From contig NC_135371.1 in the NCBI RefSeq assembly GCF_049243985.1, forward strand, positions 1,761,501 to 1,825,500: a stretch of 64,000 nucleotides of DNA, given 5' to 3'. Below the pieces are notes generated by a model. The model was not told the origin of the DNA and did no database searches. It worked only from the letters and a program-made list of their open reading frames with translations. The position numbers were made by a program, and so were the translations under genes. This document shows, in pieces, positions 25,153 to 35,547 of this stretch. This DNA is from Paroedura picta. Taxonomy: Eukaryota; Chordata; Lepidosauria; Squamata; Gekkonidae. The stretch's first letter is position 1. The number at the start of each line of letters is the position of its first letter.

Positions 25153-28100
25153 CTGTGGACCGTAACACAGGAAAATAAATGAAAGAAATAAATAAGAGAT
25201 CAGGCCAAGAGCCACTCCAGTTCACACAGTGGTCCAAACCCCGGGGCCCTCGAGAGGTCCACCAGCAGGGCCGGGACTCCAAAACCCTCCCACGGTTGCC
25301 CCCCCCCCAAGCCCCAGGGATACGGAGCAGCCCTGACCCAGCCAGCTGGACCTCGTGACTAAGAGCCACTAATGCACCTCTGCTCCAGATGTTGACCCAA
25401 TCTCCTCCTGAAGCTGCCTAAGCTGGGGGCCATTGAGTGCCACACATTAATTGCTCTTTGGGTGAAGAAGGACTTCCTTCCACGTCTTCTCAGCCCCCTC
25501 CTCATTAATTTCAGGGAGGGCCCCGGGGTTCTTGTATTGTGAGAAAGGGAGAACAGTATTTTTGCCTCTACTTTCTCTGTCCCATGCATTGTTTTGTCAA
25601 GTTCTGCCGTGTTGACCCTCAATTGCCCTTCCTAACCTCTTTCACCTTTCTTCCCAGGGAAGGGGTCCCATCCCCCAGGGGAGAGGGAGGGGCACATAAA
25701 GTGGGCCCTTAAGAGACAGGATGTGGGTGTCAGTGAATGTCTGCGCATCCCAGAAGCAGGGAGGCCCGATATTTTGGGTGGGGTTTCTAGGCCTCAGCCG
25801 TAGGCCTGGCGGAACAGCTCTCCCTTACGGGCCCTGCGGAACTGACTAAGGCAGGGGTGGGCAAACTGTGGTCCTCCAGATGTCCATGGACTGCAATTCC
25901 ATGTAGTCCATGGACATCTGGAGGGCCACAGTCTGCCCAACCCTGGTCTAAGCTCCTGCTGGGCCCTGATCTCATTGAGTAGGAAGTACCACCAGGCTAA
26001 GAAGGCCCTGGCCCTGGTTGACGCCCGTTTAACCTCTTTGGGGCCGGGGATCTTGGCCCAGTTATGCTCCCCAGGTGTATGTTGTTATTAAAGGTCCCAT
26101 GCACCCACACTTTCAGCCTTCTGCAGGCAGGGACTGCAGATGGAGTTAAGAAGAAGAAGAAGAGTTGGTTCTTATATGCCGCTTTTCCCTACCCAAAGGA
26201 GGCTCAAAGCGGCTTACAGTCGCCTTCCCATTCCTCTCCCCACAACAGACACCCTGTGGGGTGGGTGAGGCTGAGAGAGCCCTGATATCACTGCCCGGTC
26301 AGAACAATTTTATCAGTGCCGTGGCGAGCCCAAGGTCACCCAGCTGGTTGCATGTGGGGGAGCGCAGAATTGAACCTGGCATGCCAGATTAGAAGTCCAC
26401 ACTCCTAACCACTACACCAAACTGGCTCTTAACCCCCTTGGCTCCCTGCAGGGAGAAGAGGAGACTCTAATGGAAGTTCCACGGCAGTGTTACCTTGCAA
26501 GCTCCCCTCTTCGCAACCCTCCTCCTTCTCCTCCTCCTCTTTGGCCTCCCCGTGGTTTTCCTCTGGCCCTGTGTCCGATGCAGCCTGCAACTCTTTGGAG
26601 AAACTCACAGCTGCCTCCTCAAAAGACGGTGGCATCTGGAACAACAACAAAAAGCCCCTTCACAACCGTCCCCGCACAACATGAGATGTCACCACTGCCA
26701 GTGCGCTGCAGAAGTTACCGCGGTGGATCCAGACTGAGGGGTCTTGGGGTTTGAATCCCCGCTGAGCCTTAAAGCTCACCGGGTGACTCTCAAAGTCTGA
26801 CCTGCCTCTCGCGGTCATTGATCTGATCCAGCAGGGCTCTCCTGATGTTCTCATGAAGGCTTCAGCCTCTCTGCCCTGTTGCTGGCCCTCCAGTTGGCCA
26901 AAGTCTGAGACAGAAAGCTGGACTAGGTGGCCCATGGGACTAGATGGCCCAGGGGTCATCAAGTTGTCAGTCCTTGAAACAGAAGTGGTGAACAGGACCA
27001 CAAGAAAAGACCTGCCTCTGCTCACCAGCCCTGCTCCAAGCAAGAAAAATAAATGCGTTTCTCAGTCCTGGGAGGAATATGGACTCTGGATCACAGGCCC
27101 TGGATCACAGGACTAGAAAGACCAAAGGCCTGATCCAGCACGGTTCATCTTAACAGAGGTAAATTTTCTTTTAGCACATCTCTCCAGTGGGAACTATGGT
27201 TGCCAGGTCGGTTGGACCAGCAAGCAGGAGATGCGAAGAGAACTTATTGGGAGCTGGAAGGAAAGAACCAGGAAGTGAATGTGACATCCCTGCATCGCCC
27301 GAAAGGACATCGGGGTGGACACTCTGGTTTGTGGGAAAAACCTCTTTGGTAGAATTATCTTCTTACCATAGAGTTTTGCCCAAAAAGCAGAGTGTCACCC
27401 GTTGATATCACTGATGTCCTGTATGGCCCCTTCCAACTCTATGGTGTCCCTATGTCCCTTCCATTGCATTGTTCCCTCCCCACGCCAGGTGAGTTCCCCA
27501 TGGGCAGAACTGGGGGAGGAGAGGATCAAACCCAGGGGTGCCATCTCTCAGTCTGACACTCTAACCACTCTCCCAAACCTACTTAAGGGGACCGACCTGC
27601 TTATCCAGGCTTTCCGCTTCCCGCTGCAACTGCAGGTAGTCCTCGGCCAGGGCCACCGCCTGAGAGCAGGTCTCCGGCCCGCCTCCCCGGACCCAGCTCT
27701 GGATCTCCGGGGGCAGGACGGCCAGGAACTGCTCCAGAACCAGCAGCTCCAGGATCTGCTCCTTGCTGTGCCTCCTGACCTTGAGCCACCGATGACACAG
27801 CTCCCGAAGCTGCCGCCAAGCCCCCCTGGGCCCCTCGGCCTCCTGGTAGCAGAAATGCCGGAAGTGGTGGCAGCACCTCTCCCTGGCTGCGGCATCCTGC
27901 CGCAAGATGGCCGCCCTGACCTTCCCATAGTCCTCTCTGTCTCCGGCCTCCAGCCTGCGAAAGGCCCGCTCAGCTTCCCCACGGAGGGCCGGCAGGAGCC
28001 GGGGCACCCACTGCTCCCTGGGCCACCGACAGGCCACGGCCACTTCTTCGAAGGAGGCCAAGAAGGCCTGGGCGTCGTCCCAGGGGGCTGGCTCTTCCGG

Positions 28101-28409
28101 GAAAGGTGCGACTCCCCAACCGGAGTCAGGGGCCTCCACTGTCTTCAGGAACTCCTGCCACTGGGCGTCCCACTGCTGAAGGAGACCCTCGCTCGGCTCC
28201 TGCTTCACCCGGCCCACCAGGGTCCTTGGCTGGTATCCCTGGACACTCTCAGCACAGGTGACGGGAGGTGCTTGCTCAGGATCTCCGGACTCTTCCGTGG
28301 CCACGGAGCCACCTGGCTCTGGATCCTCCGCCTTCATTCTTGGGGAGTCCCACGGCTTGAACACCGCAGGGAACGGAAATCCTGGCTGCCTGCCTTGTTC
28401 CAGGTCCAT
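24383..28409 (-). CDS. G3: capsid-like/SCAN, decayed KRAB, C2H2 zinc-finger protein
   Basis: Predicted nuclear DNA-binding protein, 574 aa, three coding exons: 28409-27597, 26635-26494, 25152-24383, phases 0 then 1. Residues about 109-172 ([33 protein letters not shown]) form a capsid N-domain-like segment directly before a complete SCAN at about 178-262 ([30 protein letters not shown]). A VKQEP sumoylation-like motif lies near 68-72. The middle exon starts [14 protein letters not shown], which resembles the first third of KRAB-A, then becomes acidic. Four intact fingers (helices RRSHLVT, QSSHLIL, STSNLLA, SKSHLIR) end the protein after a decayed one ([11 protein letters not shown]). SCAN mediates pairing; KRAB repression is doubtful because EW and MLE are missing. 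G4 is the closest relative in the window. Confidence 0.8.
25359..25640 (-). mobile_element. LINE fragment, CR1/L2-type RT C-terminus
   Basis: Minus-strand peptide [36 protein letters not shown] and [10 protein letters not shown] match the RT end of CR1/L2 LINEs. Confidence 0.75.
25854..25945 (+). mobile_element. Short hAT foldback MITE
   Basis: CAGGGGTGGGCAAACTGTGG to CACAGTCTGCCCAACCCTG; the middle is deleted. Confidence 0.85.
26150..26431 (-). repeat. tRNA-derived SINE, antisense, full length
   Basis: Starts with the (GAA)n tail and GAGTTGGTTCTTATATGCCG, ends at the head CACTACACCAAACTGGCTCT. This is a good reference copy. Confidence 0.92.
26494..26635 (-). CDS. G3 middle exon, decayed KRAB-A
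   Basis: 142 bp, acceptor GTTGTTCCAG, donor GTAACAC. It starts [20 protein letters not shown] and then turns into a Glu-rich stretch ([14 protein letters not shown]). Phase 0 in, phase 1 out, exactly as a KRAB-A exon needs. Confidence 0.65.
26815..26990 (-). mobile_element. LINE 3' UTR fragment
   Basis: GATCCAGCAGGGCTCTCCTG and GCCCTGTTGCTGGCCCTCCA text. Confidence 0.5.
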
Positions 28410-28419
28410 GTTTCCCTCT
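27597..28419 (-). CDS. G3 SCAN exon
   Basis: The acceptor CTTCTTTGGACAG precedes 28419; ATG at 28409 with context AAACATGG; donor GTCGGT, a weaker consensus. The exon holds both the capsid-like segment and the SCAN. Confidence 0.82.
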
Positions 28420-28860
28420 CTGTCCAAAGAAGCCCCGAAGATCACGGACCAGGGACAATCAGCCGCACAGCATCTGCCTGATTTCCGCCTTCTCCTTAGC
28501 CAGGAGGCCTTCTGCCTGCGGGAGGAAAAAGGACAAAGTCAAAAGGAGGGGAAATAAGCACTCCGAGCTTCCGGGCCATCCCAAAGACAGCACGCATGCT
28601 TCCCCCCCAAAAAAACAAAACCCTATAAGTATCTGTACACTGATTTCAGTAAATGGATTATATAAAAGCTCTAACGGCCCTCAAGATAACAGAGGGTAAA
28701 AACAGGCTTTGTGATACGCACAGTCCCACGTTCGATCCCTCCCTCCTGCTGGTGACCTTGGGCACAGAAGGGCAAGCACACCCTGGCCTGGGCAGGGGCT
28801 GCACCCAGCCAAAGGTGCTCCACTGTACCCAGGAAACCAGCTCTGCAATTAAAAAACGCT

Positions 28861-28985
28861 GGAAGGGAAGGGAAGGGAAGGGAAGGGAAGGGAAGGGAAG
28901 GGAAGGGAAGGGAAGGGAAGGGAAGGGAAGGGAAGGGAAGGGAAGGGAAGGGAAGGGGAGGGAAGGGGAGGGGAGGGGAGGGAGA
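28861..28985 (+). repeat. (GGGAA)n satellite, about 125 bp
   Basis: About 22 GGGAA units grading into GGGGA. Lies in G3 intron 1. Confidence 0.97.
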
Positions 28986-29039
28986 CAGACAGATCTTGCA
29001 TTGTGCCCCCTTGATTCTGTCACCTCCCTCCTTTCCACC

Positions 29040-29222
29040 TAGGGTTGTCACCGGCAGGAGACGGAGACAAGTTGCCAGCTCCAGGGCGGGAGATCGGGGG
29101 AGGGCGGGGTGTGTGTGCAATGCCATGGAGTCCTCTCTAAAAAGCCTCCCTTTTCTCCAGGGGGTCTGGCCCCTGTAATCCCGGGGATCCCCAGTTTTCC
29201 CCTGGAGGCTGGCATCCCTGCG
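29040..29222 (+). mobile_element. Interspersed non-coding element
   Basis: From AGTTGCCAGCTCCAGGGCGG to TTCCCCTGGAGGCTGGCATC; the same family as 10862-11010. Confidence 0.55.
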
Positions 29223-29224
29223 GC

Positions 29225-29430
29225 TCCACCCCGCTCTCGCTGCCATCCCTTCCTTACCCGGCTCGCTCCGCTCCCGCAACAGCTGCTGCGGCTGCCACTC
29301 CCGGGGAAAAAGTGCATTCAAAAGAGCCCGTTTCCGGAGGCGGGGGCACGGCAGGAAGGGGCGCGGGCAGCGCGGCGGCTCCTTTTCCCAGCGGGTCGCC
29401 CTCCCGCGGCTGCCGCGGGTTCGAGACTGC
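29225..29430 (-). promoter_or_regulatory. G3 CpG-rich start with likely first-exon donor
   Basis: CpG-rich DNA upstream of G3. On the minus strand GAGCGAGCCGGGTAAGGAAG gives a donor after 29258, which would end an untranslated first exon. The AAGGGTTAA block of the other genes is not seen here. Confidence 0.5.
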
Positions 29431-29714
29431 GCTGGGGCAGTGGGCTTTTTTTAATTTTTATTTTTTTTTTGGCGTTTAGCATCTTCCTCGAAAAGGTCCC
29501 CCTCTTTTTAAAAATCTGTTTCGCGTGATTTTAAAAAGGGGAGTTGGTTTGCAAGGAAGCCTTCTGGCCTTTGCAAGGGCTCCTGGGAGTGGTAGTTCGC
29601 AGCGGCAAGAGGGGAGCCCGCCGGGCTGCTAAGCCGGTCCGCAGCAAGACGTGCGAAAGGCAATTCACGGGCATGGGTCAGAAAGGCCGCCGAGAGCTGA
29701 GATTGGCTTTCGAG

Positions 29715-29850
29715 CAGGGGTAGTCAACCTGTGGTCCTCCAGAGGTCCATGGACTACAATTCCCAGGAGCCCCTGCCAGCATTCGCTGGCAGGGGCTCAT
29801 GGGAATTGTAGTCCATGGACCTCTGGAGGACCACAGGTTGACTACCTCTG
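29715..29850 (+). mobile_element. hAT foldback MITE
   Basis: CAGGGGTAGTCAACCTGTGG to CAGGTTGACTACCTCTG, flanks CTTTCGAG and CTTTAGAG. A half copy follows at 29862-29910. Confidence 0.92.
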
Positions 29851-30115
29851 CTTTAGAGCAGCGGCTCTCCAGATGTCCATGGACTACAATTCCCATGAGC
29901 CCCTGCTCTTCCCCTCCCTCCCTCCCTCCCTCCACGTGGCCCCGGACACTCTGCTCAGCTCTTCCTCACCTGGCCAGTTTACCATTAATCCTCCCTTTAT
30001 CTACTCAAGAAATGAGAGGAGCCAGGAGGGAAAAAATCGCGTGGCGCAAGGAGGGGGCAATCCTGACTCCTGAGGCCAAGGTTGGGGTACAGCCGCAGCA
30101 GGGAGTGGCCCTAAT

Positions 30116-30190
30116 GCAGGGGTAGTCAAACTGCGGCCCTCCAGGTGTCCATGGACTACAATTCCCATGAGCCCCTGCCAGCGAATGCCG
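30116..30190 (+). mobile_element. Half hAT MITE
   Basis: Left arm only, joined to the hAT remnant to its right. Confidence 0.75.
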
Positions 30191-30538
30191 CGACCCTTTC
30201 ATACAGTTCCTCATGTTGCGGTGACCCCCAACCATAAAATGATGCAAGGGTTCTTTCCCAGAAATTGAACCAAAACTGACCCATGGCGTGAAGATTCGTT
30301 GTTCAGGATTGTACATAAATTGGTTTCCCCCCCCGGGGTTTCTCAGTTCGGTCCTGTCCCAGCATGCCGATCTCACTCTTTTCTGCTGCTCTAGACGGAT
30401 GAACGCTCTATCCCGATCTACCTTGCAAGGCTGCTGTGTGGATGCCCCCCCCCGGCCAAGCTGTTTGCCCTGCCGCAACCCCTGTGAAAGGGTCGTTCGA
30501 CCCCCACAGGGGTCCCGACCCCCAGGTTGAGAACCGCT
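30190..30538 (+). mobile_element. hAT remnant with GGTTGAGAACCGCTG end
   Basis: GCGACCCTTTCATACAGTTC, GCGGTGACCCCCAACCATAA and the end CCCCAGGTTGAGAACCGCTG are typical of hAT elements that begin with CAGYGGTTCTCAACC. The left end is missing. Confidence 0.75.
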
Positions 30539-30715
30539 GATCTAAGTGATCTAATCGACCCCCCTCTGGAAGGCCTTGTTTTGAGGATAAAGTGGAAGAT
30601 CGGAGATTTCAGGAGCAGGGACGGTGCCCTTCTGGTTCTCACCAAGTGGAAGACTTTATCCGTTATTGACTGTACTGTCCTTTCTGTGACTCGATTTGGT
30701 CCAAAAGCTTTGGGC

Positions 30716-30795
30716 TGATCCTGCGTAGAGCAGGGGGTTGGACTAGATGGCCTGTATGGCCCCTTCCAACTCTACGATTCTGTGATTCTATTAAA
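30716..30795 (+). mobile_element. CR1 3' end
   Basis: GGGGGTTGGACTAGATGGCC to CCAACTCTACGATTCTGTGA. Confidence 0.85.
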
Positions 30796-30839
30796 ATTGA
30801 CTCAAAGAGGTCCTGACCCCCAGGTTGAGAACCACTGGT

Positions 30840-31150
30840 TTAAACCTTTCCAAAGATGGAGAACCCTCCACCTCCCGAGGAAGCCTGTTCCACTGATCAG
30901 GAAAAGGTTTGTTACCAGTGTTAACAGCACCCATTCAATGGCTGCACTTCAATTTTAAATCTTACTCTTATTTTTAAAAATTTATTTTACACTTTAATAT
31001 TTTAGTATATGGAGCAGGTTGTTGGATGTATAGGGTGCTTGTTCGTATGTTGCTTATGGCCCGTGGCTTCAACAGAAAACGCACTGTCACTCACTTAATA
31101 CAATCAACGTACCAGACACGAGGGACAAAACGTGCTTGTTTCAAAATGCT
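30840..31150. other. G4 3' flank, AT-rich
   Basis: A LINE scrap (GAACCCTCCACCTCCCGAGG) at the left. Minus-strand AATAAA near 30978-30983 could end G4, about 180 nt past the stop. Nothing else is seen. Confidence 0.35.
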
Positions 31151-31161
31151 CAATAAACCTT

Positions 31162-31949
31162 TCAGCTCCCACCAAAGCTTCCCCCGTATTCTGGGCCCTT
31201 GTACGCTTTCTCTCCCACGTGGACCCTACAGTGCCGGTTCAGGTGGACCTTCTGGCTGAACCGCTTCCCGCAGTCCTGGCACCCGTACGGCTTCTCCCCG
31301 GTGTGGATCCGCTGGTGCCGGTTACGGTCGGAGCTGCAGCTGAACCGTTTCCCGCAATCCAGGCATTCGTACGGCCTCTCGCCCGTGTGGATCCTCTGGT
31401 GGATTATGAGGTCCGAGCTGTGGAAGAAGCATTTTCCGCAGACGAGGCACTTGTACAATTTCTCTTGGGTGTGGATCCGCTGGTGGCGGTTACGGTTTGA
31501 GCCACGGCTGAACCTCTTGCCGCAGTCCGGGCAAGCGTAGGGTCTCTCCCCCGTGTGGATTCCATGATGGATGATGAGATCGGAGCTATACAAGAAAGAT
31601 TTCCCACAAATCACGCACTTGTTCTGTGGCTTTCCTCCACTGTGTGCTCTCTGATTCCTACGGAGTCGGGGGCTTTTCCCACAAACTCTGAATGCGTTTT
31701 GCCTCTTGCCGGGACAGGCACCCTGTAGGCCTGCAGTTCCCCCAAAATCCGCACAAGAACCTGATTTGTCCACATCCTCTCCTGGGTGGGCTTCACTGGG
31801 CCACTCGTGACCCTCGGGGGCGTTTTCCGTCTCGCTGCCCGAGGAAACGTTCTCCTCCGCTTGGTCAGCCACCCCCTCCTTTAGTCCCGCACGTCCTGAA
31901 TCTCCCAGCATGCATTTCCCCTCGTCACAAGCACTCGTCCGCTGTTTAG
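31162..31949 (-). CDS. G4 finger exon
   Basis: Of two AGs, only CTCCGACAG before 31949 keeps the frame ([19 protein letters not shown]). The stop ends the frame in GSFGGS. Confidence 0.86.
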
Positions 31950-33787
31950 CTGTCGGAGAAACAAGATTTATTTATCGTATGGCCGATTTACACACAGGAA
32001 GCATAAAACGATTCATAATGTCTTACGCAGGCAATACCCCCTAAATGCAGATATCTACGTTTTCAATCCATTCTATCACAGCTGGGGAAGAGTACAGAGA
32101 GCTCCGTCACATCTCCCTGGAAAGCACAACGCTCACATCCTGTGACAGATGGGAAATTCTAGCTCGCCTCCTTGTGGTGCACCCTGGGTAGTGCTAAAGA
32201 GCTGGAACTTGAGGCTGCTAGATTACTTTAGAACAGGGGTAGTCAAACTGCGGCCCTCCAGATGTCCATGGACTACAATTCCCAGGAGCCCCTGCCAGCG
32301 AATGCTGGCAGGGGCTCATGGGAATTGTAGTCCATGGACATCTGGAGGGCCGCAGTTTGACTACCCCTGCTTTAGAATCTCCTGGCTACACCATGCACAG
32401 GGAAGCAGTCAATCAAACCATCCTTCTTAGGACTGATGGTCAAGGAGAAACAAGAAAAGCCTCAACACACACCTCCGTTCCCTCCATGAGAAATAAGTGA
32501 AACGTAAAATGTGGCGGCAAAAAGCGCCATTCGCAACAAAATGCCTTCCCTGGCTTGAAGGCTTTGTGCAGATTATGTTCGGTGCAATAATTTTGAATTA
32601 AAATAAACATTTTTTTAAAAAAGTGCCAGAGACTCTTTCATTCAAGATCTCCCACTCAACAGGAGACCTCCCCCTTGCCTGGAAGCCCAGAGAGGAAACA
32701 GAGGAAGCCCCGTAAGGCCAAAGAAACCCCCGCTGACCCACAAGCATGGTACCTCTGTCCTCGGCCAGTTTGGCCTCCGCGCATGGCTGCCTCTGCTCCC
32801 ACGCCAGGGGGGCCTGGCCGGCCTCTGGACAGTTCCCAGCCCCCTCCTCAAAGGCCACCTGCGACAGCAGAGAGAATAGTGCCGTTTCACAGACCCTGTG
32901 CCACTTAGACAGTTCTTCGACCTGGAACTGACGTCGGCGGGTGAGGACGACGCTCTCTTTTGGGGGCAAAACCTACAGGGCAGATTTAGCTTCTTCTGTG
33001 CCGTTTTGCCCCACTGGCCGGGCCTCCCTCGTGCTCCACGAGAGCCGGCCGCCAGGAGGGCCGTGCCAACCCTCGGATCGCCTCTCACCTGGTTCGCTCC
33101 TTGCTCCGCTTCTCCTTGCCTCCGCAGGAAATCCTCGGCCAGGGCCACCGCCTGGGAGCAGGTCTCCGGCCCAACTTCCCGGACCGAGCTCCGGATCTCG
33201 GCAGGCAGGACGGCCAGGAACTGCTCCAGGATCAGCAGCTCCAGGATCTGCTCCTTGGTGTGCCCGTCCACTTTCAGCCACCCGCGGCAGAGCCCCTGGA
33301 GCCGGCTGTGAGCTCCTCTCGGCCCGTCGGCCTCCTGGTAGCAGAAACGTCGGAAGTGCTGGCGCCGCTTCTCCCTGCGGAGGGCGTCCCCTCGCAAGAT
33401 GGCCGCCCTGACCTGCTCATAATCCTCTCTGTCTCGGACGTCCAACCGGCTGAAGGCCTGCTCGGCTTCCCCGCTGAGGGCCGGCAGGAGTCGGCTCACC
33501 CACTCTTCTCTCGGCCAGCGGCAGGCCTCGGCCACTTGCTCGAAGGAGGCCAGGAAGGCCCTGGGGTTGTCCCACGGAGAGATGGGCTCCTCGGGCAACT
33601 GGGGGAGGGCCCATCCGGAGGGAGGGCCCTCCATGGCCTTCAGGGAGTCCTGCCACTGGGTGTCCCAGTGAGGTTCCTCTTTCACCTCCTGCGGGCCTTT
33701 CCTCTCCGCTGGGACGCCGGCTGAGGCCTTTTCCTCCCTCGGCGACCCTTCCCTCACTTTGGGGCCTGCTGCCTCTTGCTCCTCCAT
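31162..33787 (-). CDS. G4: capsid-like/SCAN, decayed KRAB, C2H2 zinc-finger protein
   Basis: Predicted nuclear DNA-binding protein, 530 aa, three coding exons: 33787-33089, 32858-32753, 31949-31162, phases 0 and 1. Capsid N-domain-like segment at about 70-132 ([20 protein letters not shown]), SCAN at about 142-222 ([37 protein letters not shown]). A VKEEP motif lies near residue 35. The middle exon codes [20 protein letters not shown] and [15 protein letters not shown], colinear with KRAB-A but lacking FxxEEW and MLE. Five intact fingers alternate two helix types ([35 protein letters not shown]), preceded by a decayed finger and followed by one that has lost its cysteines (GPEYGGSF). An ATG at 33844, also in frame, is an alternative start. 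Confidence 0.8.
31990..32155. repeat. Low-copy repeat shared with 20800-20960
   Basis: ACCCCCTAAATGCAGATATC and CATCCTGTGACAGATGGG match the copy upstream of the G2 SCAN exon. Confidence 0.5.
32234..32369 (+). mobile_element. hAT foldback MITE, complete
   Basis: CAGGGGTAGTCAAACTGCGG to CAGTTTGACTACCCCTG, with the 8-bp duplication CTTTAGAA. Confidence 0.95.
32753..32858 (-). CDS. G4 middle exon, decayed KRAB-A
   Basis: 106 bp between TGCTGTCGCAG and GTACCATG. It is 21 bp shorter than a standard KRAB-A exon but in the same phase, and it keeps the VAFEE start. Confidence rests on phase, splice sites and position. Confidence 0.65.
33089..33787 (-). CDS. G4 SCAN exon (coding part)
   Basis: Donor GTGAGAGG after 33089. 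The frame is open upstream to 33931; an acceptor-like TTGGAGCTTTCAG at about 33890 may open the exon. Confidence 0.82.
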
Positions 33788-34289
33788 TTTGATCCCTCGC
33801 TGCTCCCACAGCGGTAACTTCTCACCACGGAGAAACTCCTGCATCAGGCCAAGGAGATGGACCAAGCCCCTCCCAAATCTACAGCCCCTGAAAGCTCCAA
33901 AATGCAACACGGCAGCGCCCCAGGGGTCCACGCTGGCTCAAGGGGCTTCTCCCTGAGAAGGAGGAAGAGGAGGAAAAGTCAGTTTTTATGCTCCTTTTTT
34001 CGCTACCCAAAGGAATCTCGACTTGCGGCCAGAATCCACAGGTGGACGGATGCTGAGCTAGACGAATCTATCAATTGAATCAGCAGAAGGCACTGAGAGC
34101 CAGCATGAAGACAGGGTTGGACCAGGGTGGACCAGCCAGACCCAGGTTCGAATCCCCCTGAGCCTCACTGGGTGCTCTGCTGAGGCCGCCTGAGGCCCAA
34201 AAGAGCCCCACAGCCACGGGCAGACGGCCGCAGAACACGGTGGCTCCCCTGCTGCAGGAGACAAGAAGGGGAAGTGGGGGGAAGGAGTG

Positions 34290-34400
34290 TGTCTTCGTGT
34301 GTGTGTGTGTGTGTGTGTCTGAGAGGGAGGGACCAGGAAGGGGTGTGTGTGGGGGGGAAGGAGTCTGTGTGTGTCTGTGACAGAGAGGGAGGGAGCCAAG
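34290..34400 (+). repeat. (TG)n and G-rich low-complexity
   Basis: TG runs at 34296-34320 and 34342-34378. Confidence 0.8.
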
Positions 34401-34469
34401 ACCAGGGAGTCCCAGAGCAGGTATGTATTCCACATACCCTGTGATAGTTTGACTCTCACTAGATTTTTT

Positions 34470-34625
34470 TTTTTTTTTTTGGTACCCGAAGGAGTCTCAA
34501 AGTGCCTTAAATTGCGAATCCTTCCTATCCATCCCCACAACAGACACCCTGTGAGGTAGGTGGGGCTGAGAGAGCTCTGAGAGAACTGGGGATGGCTGCA
34601 TGTGGAGGAGGAGTGGGGAATCAAG
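34470..34625 (-). repeat. tRNA-derived SINE, antisense, partial
   Basis: GGTACCCGAAGGAGTCTCAA and CCACAACAGACACCCTGTGA. Confidence 0.75.
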
Positions 34626-34639
34626 CCTGCGTGCAGCCC

Positions 34640-35195
34640 CTCTGCCTCATTAAAAGTACCCCGCCCACTTTCCTCCACTTCTGCTCTGCAGCCTCCCATC
34701 TATGCCAAAGGCCCCTTCTTGGGAAAGCCAAAATCTCTGACGCCTTGTCAAGCAAAGACCCTGACGCTCCTGCAGGCTGGCCTCCTCTTCGAGAAGCAAA
34801 TCTTCCGCAGCACGGTCACAAACACAGGCTGCTTGTGAAAATGCACTCTGTGCACACTCGGAATACCTCCCTCCTTCCTCCGCCTTCCTGGTCTGAGGCC
34901 TGGGTTTGGGGGGAAAGTGAAGGCAGTGGGGTCACTGTTTTGCTTGGATGCAGCCCCGCCTCATCGGCCGCTTTTACACGAGCCAAATCATGCCGTTTGG
35001 ATCTGCTTCAGCCACCGATCGCATTTCACGAAAGCCAGTTGTGAAACACCCTGAAGTGGGCTATCCAGTGTGAGTGGAAACACCCTAGCATGATGTTTTA
35101 TGGGGATTTTATATCTCAGACCTCGCCACAAGGCTCCGGAGAGTGGCGGCTAAAAACCTAGGAGACACATACGGACATGCATGTTTCCGACACCA
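34640..35195. other. No recognised feature
   Basis: No domain, splice-bounded exon or named repeat. Within G4 intron 1 if the 36.7-kb start is right. Confidence 0.35.
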
Positions 35196-35202
35196 AGAGC
35201 CG

Positions 35203-35350
35203 GAGTGGTGTGGTAGTTAGCGCAGCAAGCTGGGATCCAGGAGGCCTGGGTTTTAATCCCCACCTTGCCCTGGAAACTTGCCGGGCCCATCAAACACGCT
35301 CAGCCTAACCTACCCCACAGGGTTGTTGTGTAGACAAAATGGAGGGAGGA
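35203..35350 (+). repeat. Sauria-type SINE
   Basis: GAGTGGTGTGGTAGTTAGCG head, TGGGTTTTAATCCCCACC B-box region, CAGGGTTGTTGTGTAGACAA body. Confidence 0.75.
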
Positions 35351-35547
35351 GCAATGGAAAGCAGCAAGGGTCCAGGTCGCAGCACCTTAAAGTCTAACAA
35401 TATTTGGGGCAGCTTTCGGGAGTCCCTGCTCACTTCTCCATGTACAGCTAGAATGTGAGTCCGTCTGTCCTGGTATCTCGGAGAGCAGATTAATTTCTGA
35501 TGCAGAATGACGGCAGCAGGGGAACAACAATAGGAGACATGGGCTTT

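Noticed and set aside
27402-28481. Plus-strand frame of 359 codons
   Set aside because: Antisense of the GC-rich G3 SCAN exon; the minus strand holds the recognisable SCAN.
28653-29321. Frames across the GGGAA array
   Set aside because: Simple-repeat translation.
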